Source: Dehalobacter sp. CP
GTDB taxonomy: Bacteria > Bacillota_B > Desulfitobacteriia > Desulfitobacteriales > Syntrophobotulaceae
NCBI GenBank assembly: GCA_009910795.1
Contig: VMEE01000071.1
Span: 46,683-110,682 of the forward strand
DNA length: 64,000 nt
Direction: 5' to 3'
Shown here one piece after another: positions 8,735-17,310 of the stretch. Position numbers and translations under genes: made by a program. Each line of letters starts with the position of its first letter. Within the stretch, counting starts at the first letter, position 1. Below the pieces are notes generated by a model. It saw only the letters and a list, made by a program, of their open reading frames with translations, was not told where the DNA came from and searched no databases.

Positions 8735-9965
8735 AATGATCGGGATCGATCATGAAAAAGCATCATTAAAGGAACGCGAAATGTTTGCCTTTACACCGAT
8801 TCAAAGCAGACAGGCCATGGAAGCTGCTGTAAATAATTATGGTGTGGAAGGCGCAGTAATTATATCCACCTGCAACCGTACGGAGCTATGGGTCAGCGAA
8901 AATGAAGGATCTCTAGTTAATTTGAAAGAAATTCTCTACGGTCTGAAGCGAATTGAGAAGGAAGACAGGGATAAATATGAGCGCTTATTTGTTATTCGGC
9001 AGTCCCGTGAGGCCTTTGTTCACCTCTTTCAAACTGCCTGCGGATTGAAGTCTCAGATTTGGGGAGAAAGCCAAATTTTATCCCAAATTAAAAAAGCCAT
9101 TGAAGAGGCCAGAGAGACAGGTACTGCTGACCTTTATCTGGAAAAACTTTTTCAGATGGCCATAACCTCGGCGAAGAAAGTAAAAACACAGATTCAGCTG
9201 ACGACGACGGACGTATCGGTAGCAACGAAAGCTCTGGAGCGGATCCAGGAAGTCTTTCCTGACTTGGGGGAAAAGCGGTGTCTGGTCATTGGCAACGGCG
9301 AGATGGGAAAGATTGTCGCCGCACAGCTTGCAGATTGCGGGGCGGAGGTTTTGATCACCTTAAGACAGCGTAAACACGGAGCTTATTTATTGCCGAAACA
9401 ATGTACGGGCGTGGATTACGAAAAACGCCATACGGTGCTAGCCGACATGGATGTAGTGGTAAGCGTGACGTCCAGCCCACATTATACGATTAAAGCTGAT
9501 GCCTTAATTTCAGCTCTGGCGCAGAATCATAGGCCAAGAATCTTTTGTGATCTGGCAGTACCCAGGGATATCGAACCAAAAGTCGGAGATATGGAGAATA
9601 TTACATTACTGGATATGGACAATTTGGGTCTAGGGAAGGCAGAGCTCAGAAACCAGAATGCTTTAGCAGCGGCTTATGAAATTATTGATGAACATATTGA
9701 CAAATTTATAGAATCATTTGAAATCCGCAGTTATCTGCCACTACTGCAAAGCATATCCAATTCAACATCGGAAAGGATATGCCGGAATTTGCAAAAAGAT
9801 CTTGCGTACCTGAATTTAAGCGACCAAGACAAAGTATTCTTTGAAAACAGGCTGGCGCAAGTGGCAGAAAAGGCAGTAAGTTCGGTGCTGTTTGGGTTTA
9901 GGGACAGTATTGACCGGGATCTGTGGGATGAATGTTTTACAAATTTAGAGAAAGTAGTTAGGTAA
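8724..9965 (+). CDS. hemA: Glutamyl-tRNA reductase HemA
   Basis: Committed step of tetrapyrrole synthesis by the C5 route: NADPH reduction of glutamyl-tRNA to glutamate-1-semialdehyde. 413 residues; the catalytic Cys is in ISTCNRTELW (near residue 50), the NADPH-binding part is around VIGNGEMGK, and the C-terminus is the helical dimerisation domain. I chose TTG 8724 because TGGAGGG ends six bases before it; the upstream TTG at 8697 has no site. The gene begins inside the end of cbiG. Its partner hemL is in the same operon. Confidence 0.95.
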   Translation: MNIRMIGIDHEKASLKEREMFAFTPIQSRQAMEAAVNNYGVEGAVIISTCNRTELWVSENEGSLVNLKEILYGLKRIEKEDRDKYERLFVIRQSREAFVHLFQTACGLKSQIWGESQILSQIKKAIEEARETGTADLYLEKLFQMAITSAKKVKTQIQLTTTDVSVATKALERIQEVFPDLGEKRCLVIGNGEMGKIVAAQLADCGAEVLITLRQRKHGAYLLPKQCTGVDYEKRHTVLADMDVVVSVTSSPHYTIKADALISALAQNHRPRIFCDLAVPRDIEPKVGDMENITLLDMDNLGLGKAELRNQNALAAAYEIIDEHIDKFIESFEIRSYLPLLQSISNSTSERICRNLQKDLAYLNLSDQDKVFFENRLAQVAEKAVSSVLFGFRDSIDRDLWDECFTNLEKVVR

Positions 9966-9973
9966 GAAGGGCA

Positions 9974-10702
9974 ATGAAAATATATGTCGTGGGATTAGGA
10001 CCGGGCGGACCGGAGCAAATGACAAACCGTGCGCAGGAAGCACTTAAGGCCAGTGATATTTTAGTCGGATATACGCTTTATATCGATTTAATCAAGGATC
10101 AGTTTCCAGATAAAAAGTTAATTGCTACGCCGATGAAGAAAGAGGTGGATCGCTGCAGGACCGCGGTTGAAAAGGCGCTGGAAGGCGCAACGGTTGCTGT
10201 GGTCTCGAGCGGGGATGCCGGGGTCTATGGCATGGCAGGAATTGTGCTGGAGCTGGCAGAGCCGTATCCTTTCCTCGAGGTCGAAGTAATACCAGGAATC
10301 ACAGCGGCCTGCAGCGGTGCAGCTGTTCTCGGAGCGCCGCTCATTCATGACTTTGCAGTCATCAGCCTCAGTGATCTATTAACGCCATGGGAGAAAATCG
10401 AAGCCAGGCTTGCAGCGGCAGCCCAGGGAGATTTTGTCATTGTACTATACAACCCATCGAGTATCAAAAGGCACGATTATTTGAAAAAGGCTTGCGATAT
10501 TGTGATGCGCTATCAGAATGCTAACCTGCCGTCCGGTATTGTCCGCAGCATCGGCAGAGAGGGCGAGAATTATGAAATTGTCTCCAGCCTGACTGAATTG
10601 AGAGAGAAGAAAGTTGATATGTTTACGACTGTCATTATCGGGAATTCACAGACAAGGGTAATCAACAACAAACTGGTCACACCGAGAGGATATAGAAAAT
10701 GA
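9974..10702 (+). CDS. cbiH: Cobalt-factor-III C17-methyltransferase CbiH
   Basis: Catalyses C17 methylation and ring contraction to cobalt-precorrin-4. Full-length at 242 residues with GLGPGGPEQMT at the N-terminus, SSGDAGVYGMA near residue 75, PGITAA near residue 103 and the C-terminal TTVIIGN strand. No frameshift or internal deletion is visible. It starts eight bases after hemA and overlaps cbiJ. Confidence 0.95.
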   Translation: MKIYVVGLGPGGPEQMTNRAQEALKASDILVGYTLYIDLIKDQFPDKKLIATPMKKEVDRCRTAVEKALEGATVAVVSSGDAGVYGMAGIVLELAEPYPFLEVEVIPGITAACSGAAVLGAPLIHDFAVISLSDLLTPWEKIEARLAAAAQGDFVIVLYNPSSIKRHDYLKKACDIVMRYQNANLPSGIVRSIGREGENYEIVSSLTELREKKVDMFTTVIIGNSQTRVINNKLVTPRGYRK

Positions 10703-12030
10703 TGAAAATGCCGGTATTTTGGATCATTGCCGGGACAACTGAAGGCAGGGAGCTGATTGATGAGCTGCGGCGAAGTAACGCAAAAGTGTATGTTTCAGTG
10801 GCCACGGATTATGGCAGGGAGCTGATTGAACCGGATCAAAATCTTCACATCCAAGCGCGACGTTTGGGCCGGGAAGAAATGGCCGCCTTCATTCGGGAGG
10901 TTCAGCCGGACTGTGTCATTGATACAACACATCCTTACGCCCAAATTGTTACGGACAATATCTGCGAAGCTTGCCGCGAAACCGCAACGGACTATATCCG
11001 TCTGCAAAGGGAACCGGGCAGATTGGTCTCGAATAATCCGTCATTTAACACGAATATATTGGAAAACATGATTTATGCGGACAACAGCGAGGATGCGGTA
11101 CGGGTATTAAATGATAAGACCGGGAACGTCTTTCTGAGCTGCGGAAGCAAGGAGATTGAAACGTTTACTAGAATCAAGGACTATCAGGAGCGGGTATTTG
11201 CCAGGGTCCTTCCGATGCAGGATGTAATGGATAAGTGTGAAAAGCTGGGCTTTAAGAAGTCTAATATAAGCTATATGCAGGGCCCATTTTCCAAAGAGCT
11301 GAACATTGCCATGCTGAAAGCATCCCAAGCAAGATTTCTGGTGACAAAAGACTCCGGAGAGACCGGAGGATTCCAGGAAAAAATTGAAGCAGCACGCGAG
11401 CTGGGAATTACAGTGATTCTAATCAGGCGGCCGGAACAACTGGAGATATTGGAACGTTCGGGTAAAATAGATGAGAAAGAAGATGCGCAACAGCATACGT
11501 TTTACAACAAGGAACAGGTTTTGCACAAGCTTGCCTGGGACTATTCTCTGAAACAGCGTCCGAATCAGCCTTGGTTTCCGCTTTTTGTTTCTCTTCAGAA
11601 TAAAAAGATTGTTGTCTTCGGGGGCGGAAAGATTGCGGCAAGAAGAATCAGAACATTACTGCCGTTTGATGCCGACATTACCGTGATTACGCCTGAACTT
11701 GTCCCGGAACTTAAACAAGAATTGGCAGGTAATGAAAAAGTCACTTTGCTCTGTCGCAAGTATCAGGAAGGGGACTGTAATGGGGCTGACTTGGTTCTAG
11801 CAGTAACCAATGAAACACAAGTAAACCGTCAAATTGCCGAAGAATGCACCCGGTATGGAATCCCTGTCAGTGTCGCAGATTGTAAGGAGCTATGTACATT
11901 CTATTTCCCGGCAGTGGTCAGGAAGGGAAATGTGGTGATCGGGCTCACGGCCAGCGGGGAAGACCACACGAAGGCTAAGAAGACAGCAGAGAAGCTGAGG
12001 CTATACGTGAATGAACACTTGGACGAATAA
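10699..12030 (+). CDS. cbiJ: Fusion: cobalt-precorrin-6A reductase (CbiJ) - precorrin-2 dehydrogenase (SirC/CysG-N type)
   Basis: One 443-residue frame joins two enzymes. Residues 1 to about 250 are CbiJ-like: IIAGTTEGRELIDEL at the start, CVIDTTHPYA near residue 74 and LVTKDSGETGG near residue 215; this part reduces cobalt-precorrin-6A. Residues 292-443 match the NAD-dependent precorrin-2 dehydrogenase of CysG/Met8/SirC: PLFVSLQNKKIVVFGGGKIA, a Rossmann fold, then VSVADCKELCTFYFPA containing the Asp expected to be catalytic. A linker of ~40 residues separates them. The second domain makes sirohydrochlorin for CbiX, so the fusion combines an early and a late step. No separate sirC is in the window. 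Confidence 0.9.
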   Translation: MMKMPVFWIIAGTTEGRELIDELRRSNAKVYVSVATDYGRELIEPDQNLHIQARRLGREEMAAFIREVQPDCVIDTTHPYAQIVTDNICEACRETATDYIRLQREPGRLVSNNPSFNTNILENMIYADNSEDAVRVLNDKTGNVFLSCGSKEIETFTRIKDYQERVFARVLPMQDVMDKCEKLGFKKSNISYMQGPFSKELNIAMLKASQARFLVTKDSGETGGFQEKIEAARELGITVILIRRPEQLEILERSGKIDEKEDAQQHTFYNKEQVLHKLAWDYSLKQRPNQPWFPLFVSLQNKKIVVFGGGKIAARRIRTLLPFDADITVITPELVPELKQELAGNEKVTLLCRKYQEGDCNGADLVLAVTNETQVNRQIAEECTRYGIPVSVADCKELCTFYFPAVVRKGNVVIGLTASGEDHTKAKKTAEKLRLYVNEHLDE

Positions 12031-12108
12031 ATAATGACAAATAAATAACGTAATGAAATAAACAAACAATAAAAGTAACTTTGATTAAATGAGAATAGAG
12101 GTAGCCGA

Positions 12109-13005
12109 ATGGGAAAAAGGAAAATAATTGTCGGCAGCCGGGAAAGCAGGCTGGCGGTGATCCAGTCACAATTTGTTATGGAGCAGATCCGAAAAAATCA
12201 TCCTGAATTGGAACTTGAGCTTATTACCATGAAGACCACAGGGGACGTCATTTTGGAACAGACGTTGGACAAAATAGGAGGAAAAGGCCTTTTTGTGAAA
12301 GAACTGGACAGGGCGCTCTGTCAAGGTGTAATTGATATCGCTGTTCACAGTTTAAAGGATATGCCGGCAGAAATACCGGAGGACCTGCCGATTACGGCAT
12401 TTTCTAAAAGAGAAGATCCTCGGGACGTACTGGTTCTGCCGCAGGGGACAGGATCTATAGAAAATCTAGACAAAGAAAAGGCTGTTGGCTGTTCCAGCGC
12501 ACGCCGAACAATCCAGTTTTTAGATCTGTATCCCGGTTTAGACGTCAAGCCTGTGCGGGGCAACGTACTTACCCGGCTCAAAAAGCTGGACGAAGGTGAA
12601 TTCAGTGCTCTGCTGCTGGCTTTCGCAGGACTTAAGCGGCTGTCACTGGAAAACCGTATCAGTAGGGTGTTTCCCACTGAGGAAATGATTCCCTCTGCCG
12701 GACAGGGAATCCTGGCGATTCAGGGCAGAAAAGGCGAGGATCTCAACTTTTTGGCGTGTATCAATGACAAAGATGCTCAGACAGCAGCCCTGGCTGAAAG
12801 AGCCTTTATTCAAAAACTTGACGGCGGGTGCAGTTCACCTGCTGCGGCATTTGCCGAAGTGCATGGTACAGAAGTCAGGATCACCGGCCTCTATGTCGAT
12901 GTTGAAACCGGTGAAAAGGCCAAAGGCAGCATGACCGGCGACCGCAGGGATGCGGCGGAAATAGGATACAGGTTGGCAACGAGACTACTTGCGGAGGTAA
13001 GATAA
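12109..13005 (+). CDS. hemC: Hydroxymethylbilane synthase (porphobilinogen deaminase) HemC
   Basis: Polymerises four porphobilinogens into hydroxymethylbilane. 298 residues; VGSRESRLAVIQSQ near the N-terminus, the active-site VHSLKDMP segment near residue 80, and LDGGCSSP near residue 239, whose Cys carries the dipyrromethane cofactor. AGAGGT precedes the ATG. A 78-bp gap separates it from cbiJ-sirC, the first gap of that size in the operon; no clear terminator or promoter was seen there. Confidence 0.95.
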   Translation: MGKRKIIVGSRESRLAVIQSQFVMEQIRKNHPELELELITMKTTGDVILEQTLDKIGGKGLFVKELDRALCQGVIDIAVHSLKDMPAEIPEDLPITAFSKREDPRDVLVLPQGTGSIENLDKEKAVGCSSARRTIQFLDLYPGLDVKPVRGNVLTRLKKLDEGEFSALLLAFAGLKRLSLENRISRVFPTEEMIPSAGQGILAIQGRKGEDLNFLACINDKDAQTAALAERAFIQKLDGGCSSPAAAFAEVHGTEVRITGLYVDVETGEKAKGSMTGDRRDAAEIGYRLATRLLAEVR

Positions 13006-14505
13006 ATGGAGCAAAAGAGAACGGGAAAAGTTTGGCTGGTTGGGGCAGGCCCGTCTGATGCAGGACTGCTCACCGTAAAAGGGCTGCGTGTTCTTCAGAA
13101 TGCAGAGGTTGTCATCTACGACAAGCTCGTAGGTATTGAAATCCTCAATTTAATCCCTAAAGACGCAAAAAAAATAGATGTCGGCAAGCTGCCGACCTAT
13201 CATCGTATCCCGCAGGACGAGATCAACCGGATTCTGCTGGAAGAAGCCCTGGAAGGCAGGACAGTCGTTCGTCTGAAGGGCGGAGATCCGTTTATGTTCG
13301 GACGTGGCGGAGAGGAATTGGAACTGCTCCATGAACATCAGGTTCCGTTCGAGGTAGTGCCGGGGGTAACATCGGCTATCGCGGTTCCTGCTTATGCAGG
13401 AATCCCGGTAACCCACAGGGACTTTTGTTCTTCCCTGCATATCATTACTGGACATACAAAAGAGGGAGAGACTCCGAATATTGATTTTCAGGCTGCTGTA
13501 AACATGAAAGGAACGCTGGTATTCCTGATGGGAGTATCGGCGATCAAAAGTATTTCCGAAGGGTTGCTGGATGCTGGAATGGCTTCGGATATGCCGGCGG
13601 CGGTCATCGAAAGAGGGACGACAGCAAGACAGCGCAAGCTTCTGACGACAGTCGGCAACCTGCCGGATGACGCTGCAAAGGCGGAAATCCGCAACCCATC
13701 TGTTATCGTAATCGGCCAGGTCTGTTCCTTGTCCGAGAATTTCGAATGGGCAGGGAAGCGTCCGCTTGCAGGTAAACGTGTGGTGGTAACACGTCCGGAA
13801 AAACTTAATTCCGTCCTTAGTCAGAAGATCAGAGATCTCGGCGGGGAAGCTTTGGAATTCCCATGTATCCAAACCAGACCAATAAGCGACAATAAAGCAT
13901 TTAATGCTGCACTGGAGCGGATCAAAGAATATAACTGGCTTGTTTTTTCCAGCGCGGCCGGCGTAGAGGCTCTCTTTGACAGAATGTACGAAATGGGGAG
14001 AGACATCCGTGACCTGTACGGGATTAAGATCGCGGTTATCGGAGCCGGGACGGCCAAGGTGTTTACCCAGCGCGGCATTCGCATTGAGTATATGCCGGAA
14101 AGCTATAACGTCGTCAGCCTTGCCAGCGGCCTCGTCAACGTTCTGACACCTGGAGAAAAAGTGTTGGTCTTACGGGCCAGGGAGGGCTCGGAAGATTTGA
14201 ACCGTATTTTTGATCAAGAGGGAATCTGCTATGAAGATATTCCGGTTTATGACACGTTCTACGAATCGGACAGCAACATTTTTGCGAAAGAAGCGATCTT
14301 ATCTTATGATTTTGATTATGCTGCATTTACAAGTGCTTCGACAGTAGGAGGATTTGTCAGCGCCCTGCCGCAGCTGGATTTTACAAAGGTGATGGCAGTT
14401 TGCATTGGTGAAGAAACAGCCAAAGCCGCCCGAAGTCACGGGATGAAGTGTATTATTGCCGAAAAAGCTACTTTGGACAGTATGATTGAGGCAATCTCGC
14501 AGTAG
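13006..14505 (+). CDS. cobA-hemD: Fusion: uroporphyrinogen-III C-methyltransferase (CobA) - uroporphyrinogen-III synthase (HemD)
   Basis: 499 residues, two enzymes. Residues 1 to about 245 are CobA/SUMT: the first glycine-rich loop reads GAGPSDAGLLTVKG, with Ser where the family usually has Gly, then RLKGGDPFMFGRGGEE and PGVTSA. Residues about 250-499 are HemD: KRVVVTRPEKLNSVLSQKI, FSSAAGVEAL and FTSASTVGGF. Together they cyclise hydroxymethylbilane and divert uroporphyrinogen III to precorrin-2. This fusion is common in Firmicutes. It starts immediately after the hemC stop. Confidence 0.94.
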   Translation: MEQKRTGKVWLVGAGPSDAGLLTVKGLRVLQNAEVVIYDKLVGIEILNLIPKDAKKIDVGKLPTYHRIPQDEINRILLEEALEGRTVVRLKGGDPFMFGRGGEELELLHEHQVPFEVVPGVTSAIAVPAYAGIPVTHRDFCSSLHIITGHTKEGETPNIDFQAAVNMKGTLVFLMGVSAIKSISEGLLDAGMASDMPAAVIERGTTARQRKLLTTVGNLPDDAAKAEIRNPSVIVIGQVCSLSENFEWAGKRPLAGKRVVVTRPEKLNSVLSQKIRDLGGEALEFPCIQTRPISDNKAFNAALERIKEYNWLVFSSAAGVEALFDRMYEMGRDIRDLYGIKIAVIGAGTAKVFTQRGIRIEYMPESYNVVSLASGLVNVLTPGEKVLVLRAREGSEDLNRIFDQEGICYEDIPVYDTFYESDSNIFAKEAILSYDFDYAAFTSASTVGGFVSALPQLDFTKVMAVCIGEETAKAARSHGMKCIIAEKATLDSMIEAISQ

Positions 14506-14533
14506 CAGTAAATGGCAGCTAAAGGAGGTACCG

Positions 14534-15520
14534 ATGGAAGCGATCAGACCGAGAAGATTGAGAAAAGACAACGTTACCCGGGAGTTGGTACGTGAAACTC
14601 GTCTTTCTAAAAGTGCCCTGATCTACCCGATATTTATCAAGGAAGGCAGTGCAATTGAAGAAAATATCGCAGCGATGGACGGCCAGAAGCGCTACAGCCC
14701 GGACCGGGTTGAACATGCGGTGGAAACCGTCATCAAGGCTGGTATCGGCAGTGTTCTGCTTTTCGGGGTACCGGAGCACAGTCGCAAGGATGAGACCGGA
14801 AGTGAGGCCTATAACGAAAACGGTGCCCTGCAGCAGGCTGTTCGGAAAATCAAGTCGAGCTTTCCACAGATTAATGTCATTACAGATGTATGCCTTTGCG
14901 AATATACCAGTCACGGACATTGCGGCCTATTAAAAGGCAAGGAAGTGGATAATGACGACACTTTGTCAATACTGGCCAAAGTGGCAGTATCCCATGCCCA
15001 GGCCGGTGCAGATATGGTAGCGCCATCCGATATGATGGATGGACGGGTACAAGCCATCCGCGAAGCGTTGGACCAACACCATTTTACGACCCTACCGATT
15101 ATGTCCTATTCGGCCAAGTATGCATCCTCCTTCTATGGACCTTTTCGGGAGGCAGCCGGATGTGCACCGTCTTTCGGAGACCGGAAAACTTATCAAATGG
15201 ATTATCATAATCTGCGGGAAGCCGTCCGGGAATCAGAACTTGATGTACTGGAAGGGGCGGACATTTTGATGGTCAAACCGGCTCTGGCTTACCTGGATGT
15301 GATTGCCAAGCTCAAAGAGACATTTGACCTTCCCCTGGCTGCTTACAGTGTCAGCGGAGAGTACAGCATGATCAAGGCTGCAGCCAAGGCCGGAATGATT
15401 GATGAAGCCGCGATGATCTGTGAAACGACCGTGGGTTTTTTCCGGGCAGGAACCGATATGCTGATCACATATTTTGCACCGGAGATTGCGGCGTATATCA
15501 GTGAAGGAAGAATCGGTTAA
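14534..15520 (+). CDS. hemB: Delta-aminolevulinic acid dehydratase (porphobilinogen synthase) HemB
   Basis: Condenses two 5-aminolevulinates to porphobilinogen. 328 residues with the metal-site segment DVCLCEYTSHGHCG near residue 119 (three Cys, so Zn-type) and the active-site lysine in LMVKPALAYLDV near residue 247. I chose ATG 14534, preceded by AAAGGAGG, which gives the usual size; the longer frame from 14486 lies in the end of the previous gene. Confidence 0.95.
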   Translation: MEAIRPRRLRKDNVTRELVRETRLSKSALIYPIFIKEGSAIEENIAAMDGQKRYSPDRVEHAVETVIKAGIGSVLLFGVPEHSRKDETGSEAYNENGALQQAVRKIKSSFPQINVITDVCLCEYTSHGHCGLLKGKEVDNDDTLSILAKVAVSHAQAGADMVAPSDMMDGRVQAIREALDQHHFTTLPIMSYSAKYASSFYGPFREAAGCAPSFGDRKTYQMDYHNLREAVRESELDVLEGADILMVKPALAYLDVIAKLKETFDLPLAAYSVSGEYSMIKAAAKAGMIDEAAMICETTVGFFRAGTDMLITYFAPEIAAYISEGRIG

Positions 15521-15550
15521 GATTTAACAGTTAAAAGGCAGGTACAAGCT

Positions 15551-16828
15551 ATGAAATCGGAAATTTTATATGAAAAGGCTAAACAGCTGATGCCCGGCGG
15601 AGTCAACAGTCCTGTGCGTAATTTTCAGTCTGTCGGCGATACGCCGCGCTTTATCAGCCGTGCCAAAGGGGCAAGACTCTATGATGTAGACGGTAACGAG
15701 TATATCGACTATATCGGCTCTTGGGGGCCGATGATCCTCGGACATGCCAACCCGGAAGTGCTTAAGGCAGTGACGGCAGCGGCTGAAAATGGCTTGAGTT
15801 TTGGCGCTGCTACAGAAGCAGAGGTCATGATGGCCCAATTGATCTTTGACCTGGTTCCGTCGATTGAAATGATTCGGATGGTCAATTCCGGAACAGAAGC
15901 AACGATGAGCGCAGTACGTGCAGCCCGCGGCTTTACCGGTAGAAATAAAATCATAAAATTTGAAGGCTGTTACCATGGGCATAGCGACGCAATGTTGGTC
16001 AAGGCAGGATCGGGAGTTATGTCTTCCGGTGTACCGAGCAGCCTCGGTGTTCCTCCGGGATGCGCCGTTGATACCCTGACAGCGGTATTTAATGATATTG
16101 GCAGTGTGCAGGCCTTATTTGAAAACAATAAAGATCAGGTTGCAGCAGTGATTGTTGAGCTTGTACCTGCCAATATGGGTGTTGTCCTGCCGAAGCCGGG
16201 TTTCCTGCAGGAACTGCAAAAGCTTTGTACTGAAAACAGCACATTGCTTATTGCCGATGAGGTTATTACTGGATTCAGGCTTGGTCTTGGCGGAGCCCAG
16301 GAACTGTTTGGCATCAAGCCGGATTTAACGGCTTTTGGAAAAATTATTGGCGGCGGCATGCCGGTCGGGGCATACGGAGGAAGAAAAGAAATTATGCAGC
16401 AGGTCGCACCCTGCGGAGGAGTCTATCAGGCAGGGACCTTAAGCGGAAACCCTGTGGCCATGGCTGCAGGTATTGCGCAGCTTTCTATTCTTAAAAACAA
16501 CCCACAGATCTATACGCATATCGATAGTCTCTCAGTAAGACTAAGCAACGGATTACGGGAACTGATCAAAGCTAGAGGCCTAAAGGCGACGGTAAACAGT
16601 ATCGGCTCGCTTTCGACGCTGTTGTTTACCGAACGGGAAGTCTATAATTATACCGATGCCTTGACCAGTGATACGAAGATGTATGGACGATTCTTCAGTG
16701 CCATGCTGAATCAGGGAATTTATCTTGCCCCTGCGCAATTTGAAGCGGCATTTATCTCTAATTCCCATACGGAAGTGGATATTGACCGGACGCTGGAGTG
16801 TGCAGAGAAGGCCTTAAGATCTCTCTAA
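15551..16828 (+). CDS. hemL: Glutamate-1-semialdehyde 2,1-aminomutase HemL
   Basis: PLP enzyme converting glutamate-1-semialdehyde to 5-aminolevulinate, acting directly after HemA. 425 residues; MPGGVNSPVRNF at the N-terminus, the PLP contact region NSGTEATMSAVR, KFEGCYHGHSD and the Schiff-base lysine in AFGKIIGGGMP near residue 264. It completes the C5 route. Located 30 bp after hemB. Confidence 0.96.
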   Translation: MKSEILYEKAKQLMPGGVNSPVRNFQSVGDTPRFISRAKGARLYDVDGNEYIDYIGSWGPMILGHANPEVLKAVTAAAENGLSFGAATEAEVMMAQLIFDLVPSIEMIRMVNSGTEATMSAVRAARGFTGRNKIIKFEGCYHGHSDAMLVKAGSGVMSSGVPSSLGVPPGCAVDTLTAVFNDIGSVQALFENNKDQVAAVIVELVPANMGVVLPKPGFLQELQKLCTENSTLLIADEVITGFRLGLGGAQELFGIKPDLTAFGKIIGGGMPVGAYGGRKEIMQQVAPCGGVYQAGTLSGNPVAMAAGIAQLSILKNNPQIYTHIDSLSVRLSNGLRELIKARGLKATVNSIGSLSTLLFTEREVYNYTDALTSDTKMYGRFFSAMLNQGIYLAPAQFEAAFISNSHTEVDIDRTLECAEKALRSL

Positions 16829-16914
16829 ATTTGAATAACCGATTTCATTAGAACACCAGGTAATGAAGTTAGAATCTTCAATTAAGGAATTATTTTTGGA
16901 AAGGGAAGAGTGCG

Positions 16915-17310
16915 ATGACGGGAATTTTAATCTTAGCTCACGGTAGCAGACAAAGTGAAACGGAAAATACGCTGCAGAAAATCATTGAGATGGTAAAGGA
17001 AGAACTGAAGTCCGATCTTAATACCAATTTAATTGAATATGCTTTCCTACAGTTCTCGGATAACAACTTGGAAACTGGCCTGAAAAAACTTGTTGACCGG
17101 GGAGTTACAGAGATCAAGGTCATTCCGTATTTCCTGTTTGACGGCGTTCATATCCTGGAGGATATCCCGGCTGAAATTGATGGATTCTTGAAAGAATACC
17201 CCAATGTAAAAATCAGCTTTGGACAAACTTTGGGGGCAGATAAGAGACTTGCACAAATTGTTGTCGATCGGATAAAGGAAATGAGCGGTGACGCAAAATG
17301 CTGCGGCTAA
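16915..17310 (+). CDS. cbiX: Sirohydrochlorin cobaltochelatase CbiX (short form)
   Basis: Inserts Co2+ into sirohydrochlorin, committing it to the anaerobic corrin route. 131 residues, the size of the short single-domain CbiX(S). The metal-site histidines are visible in LILAHGSR near residue 9 and DGVHILEDIP near residue 75. An 86-bp gap precedes it and it overlaps cbiE/T by 13 bp. SirB-type ferrochelatases are similar, but operon context supports cobalt. Confidence 0.9.
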   Translation: MTGILILAHGSRQSETENTLQKIIEMVKEELKSDLNTNLIEYAFLQFSDNNLETGLKKLVDRGVTEIKVIPYFLFDGVHILEDIPAEIDGFLKEYPNVKISFGQTLGADKRLAQIVVDRIKEMSGDAKCCG

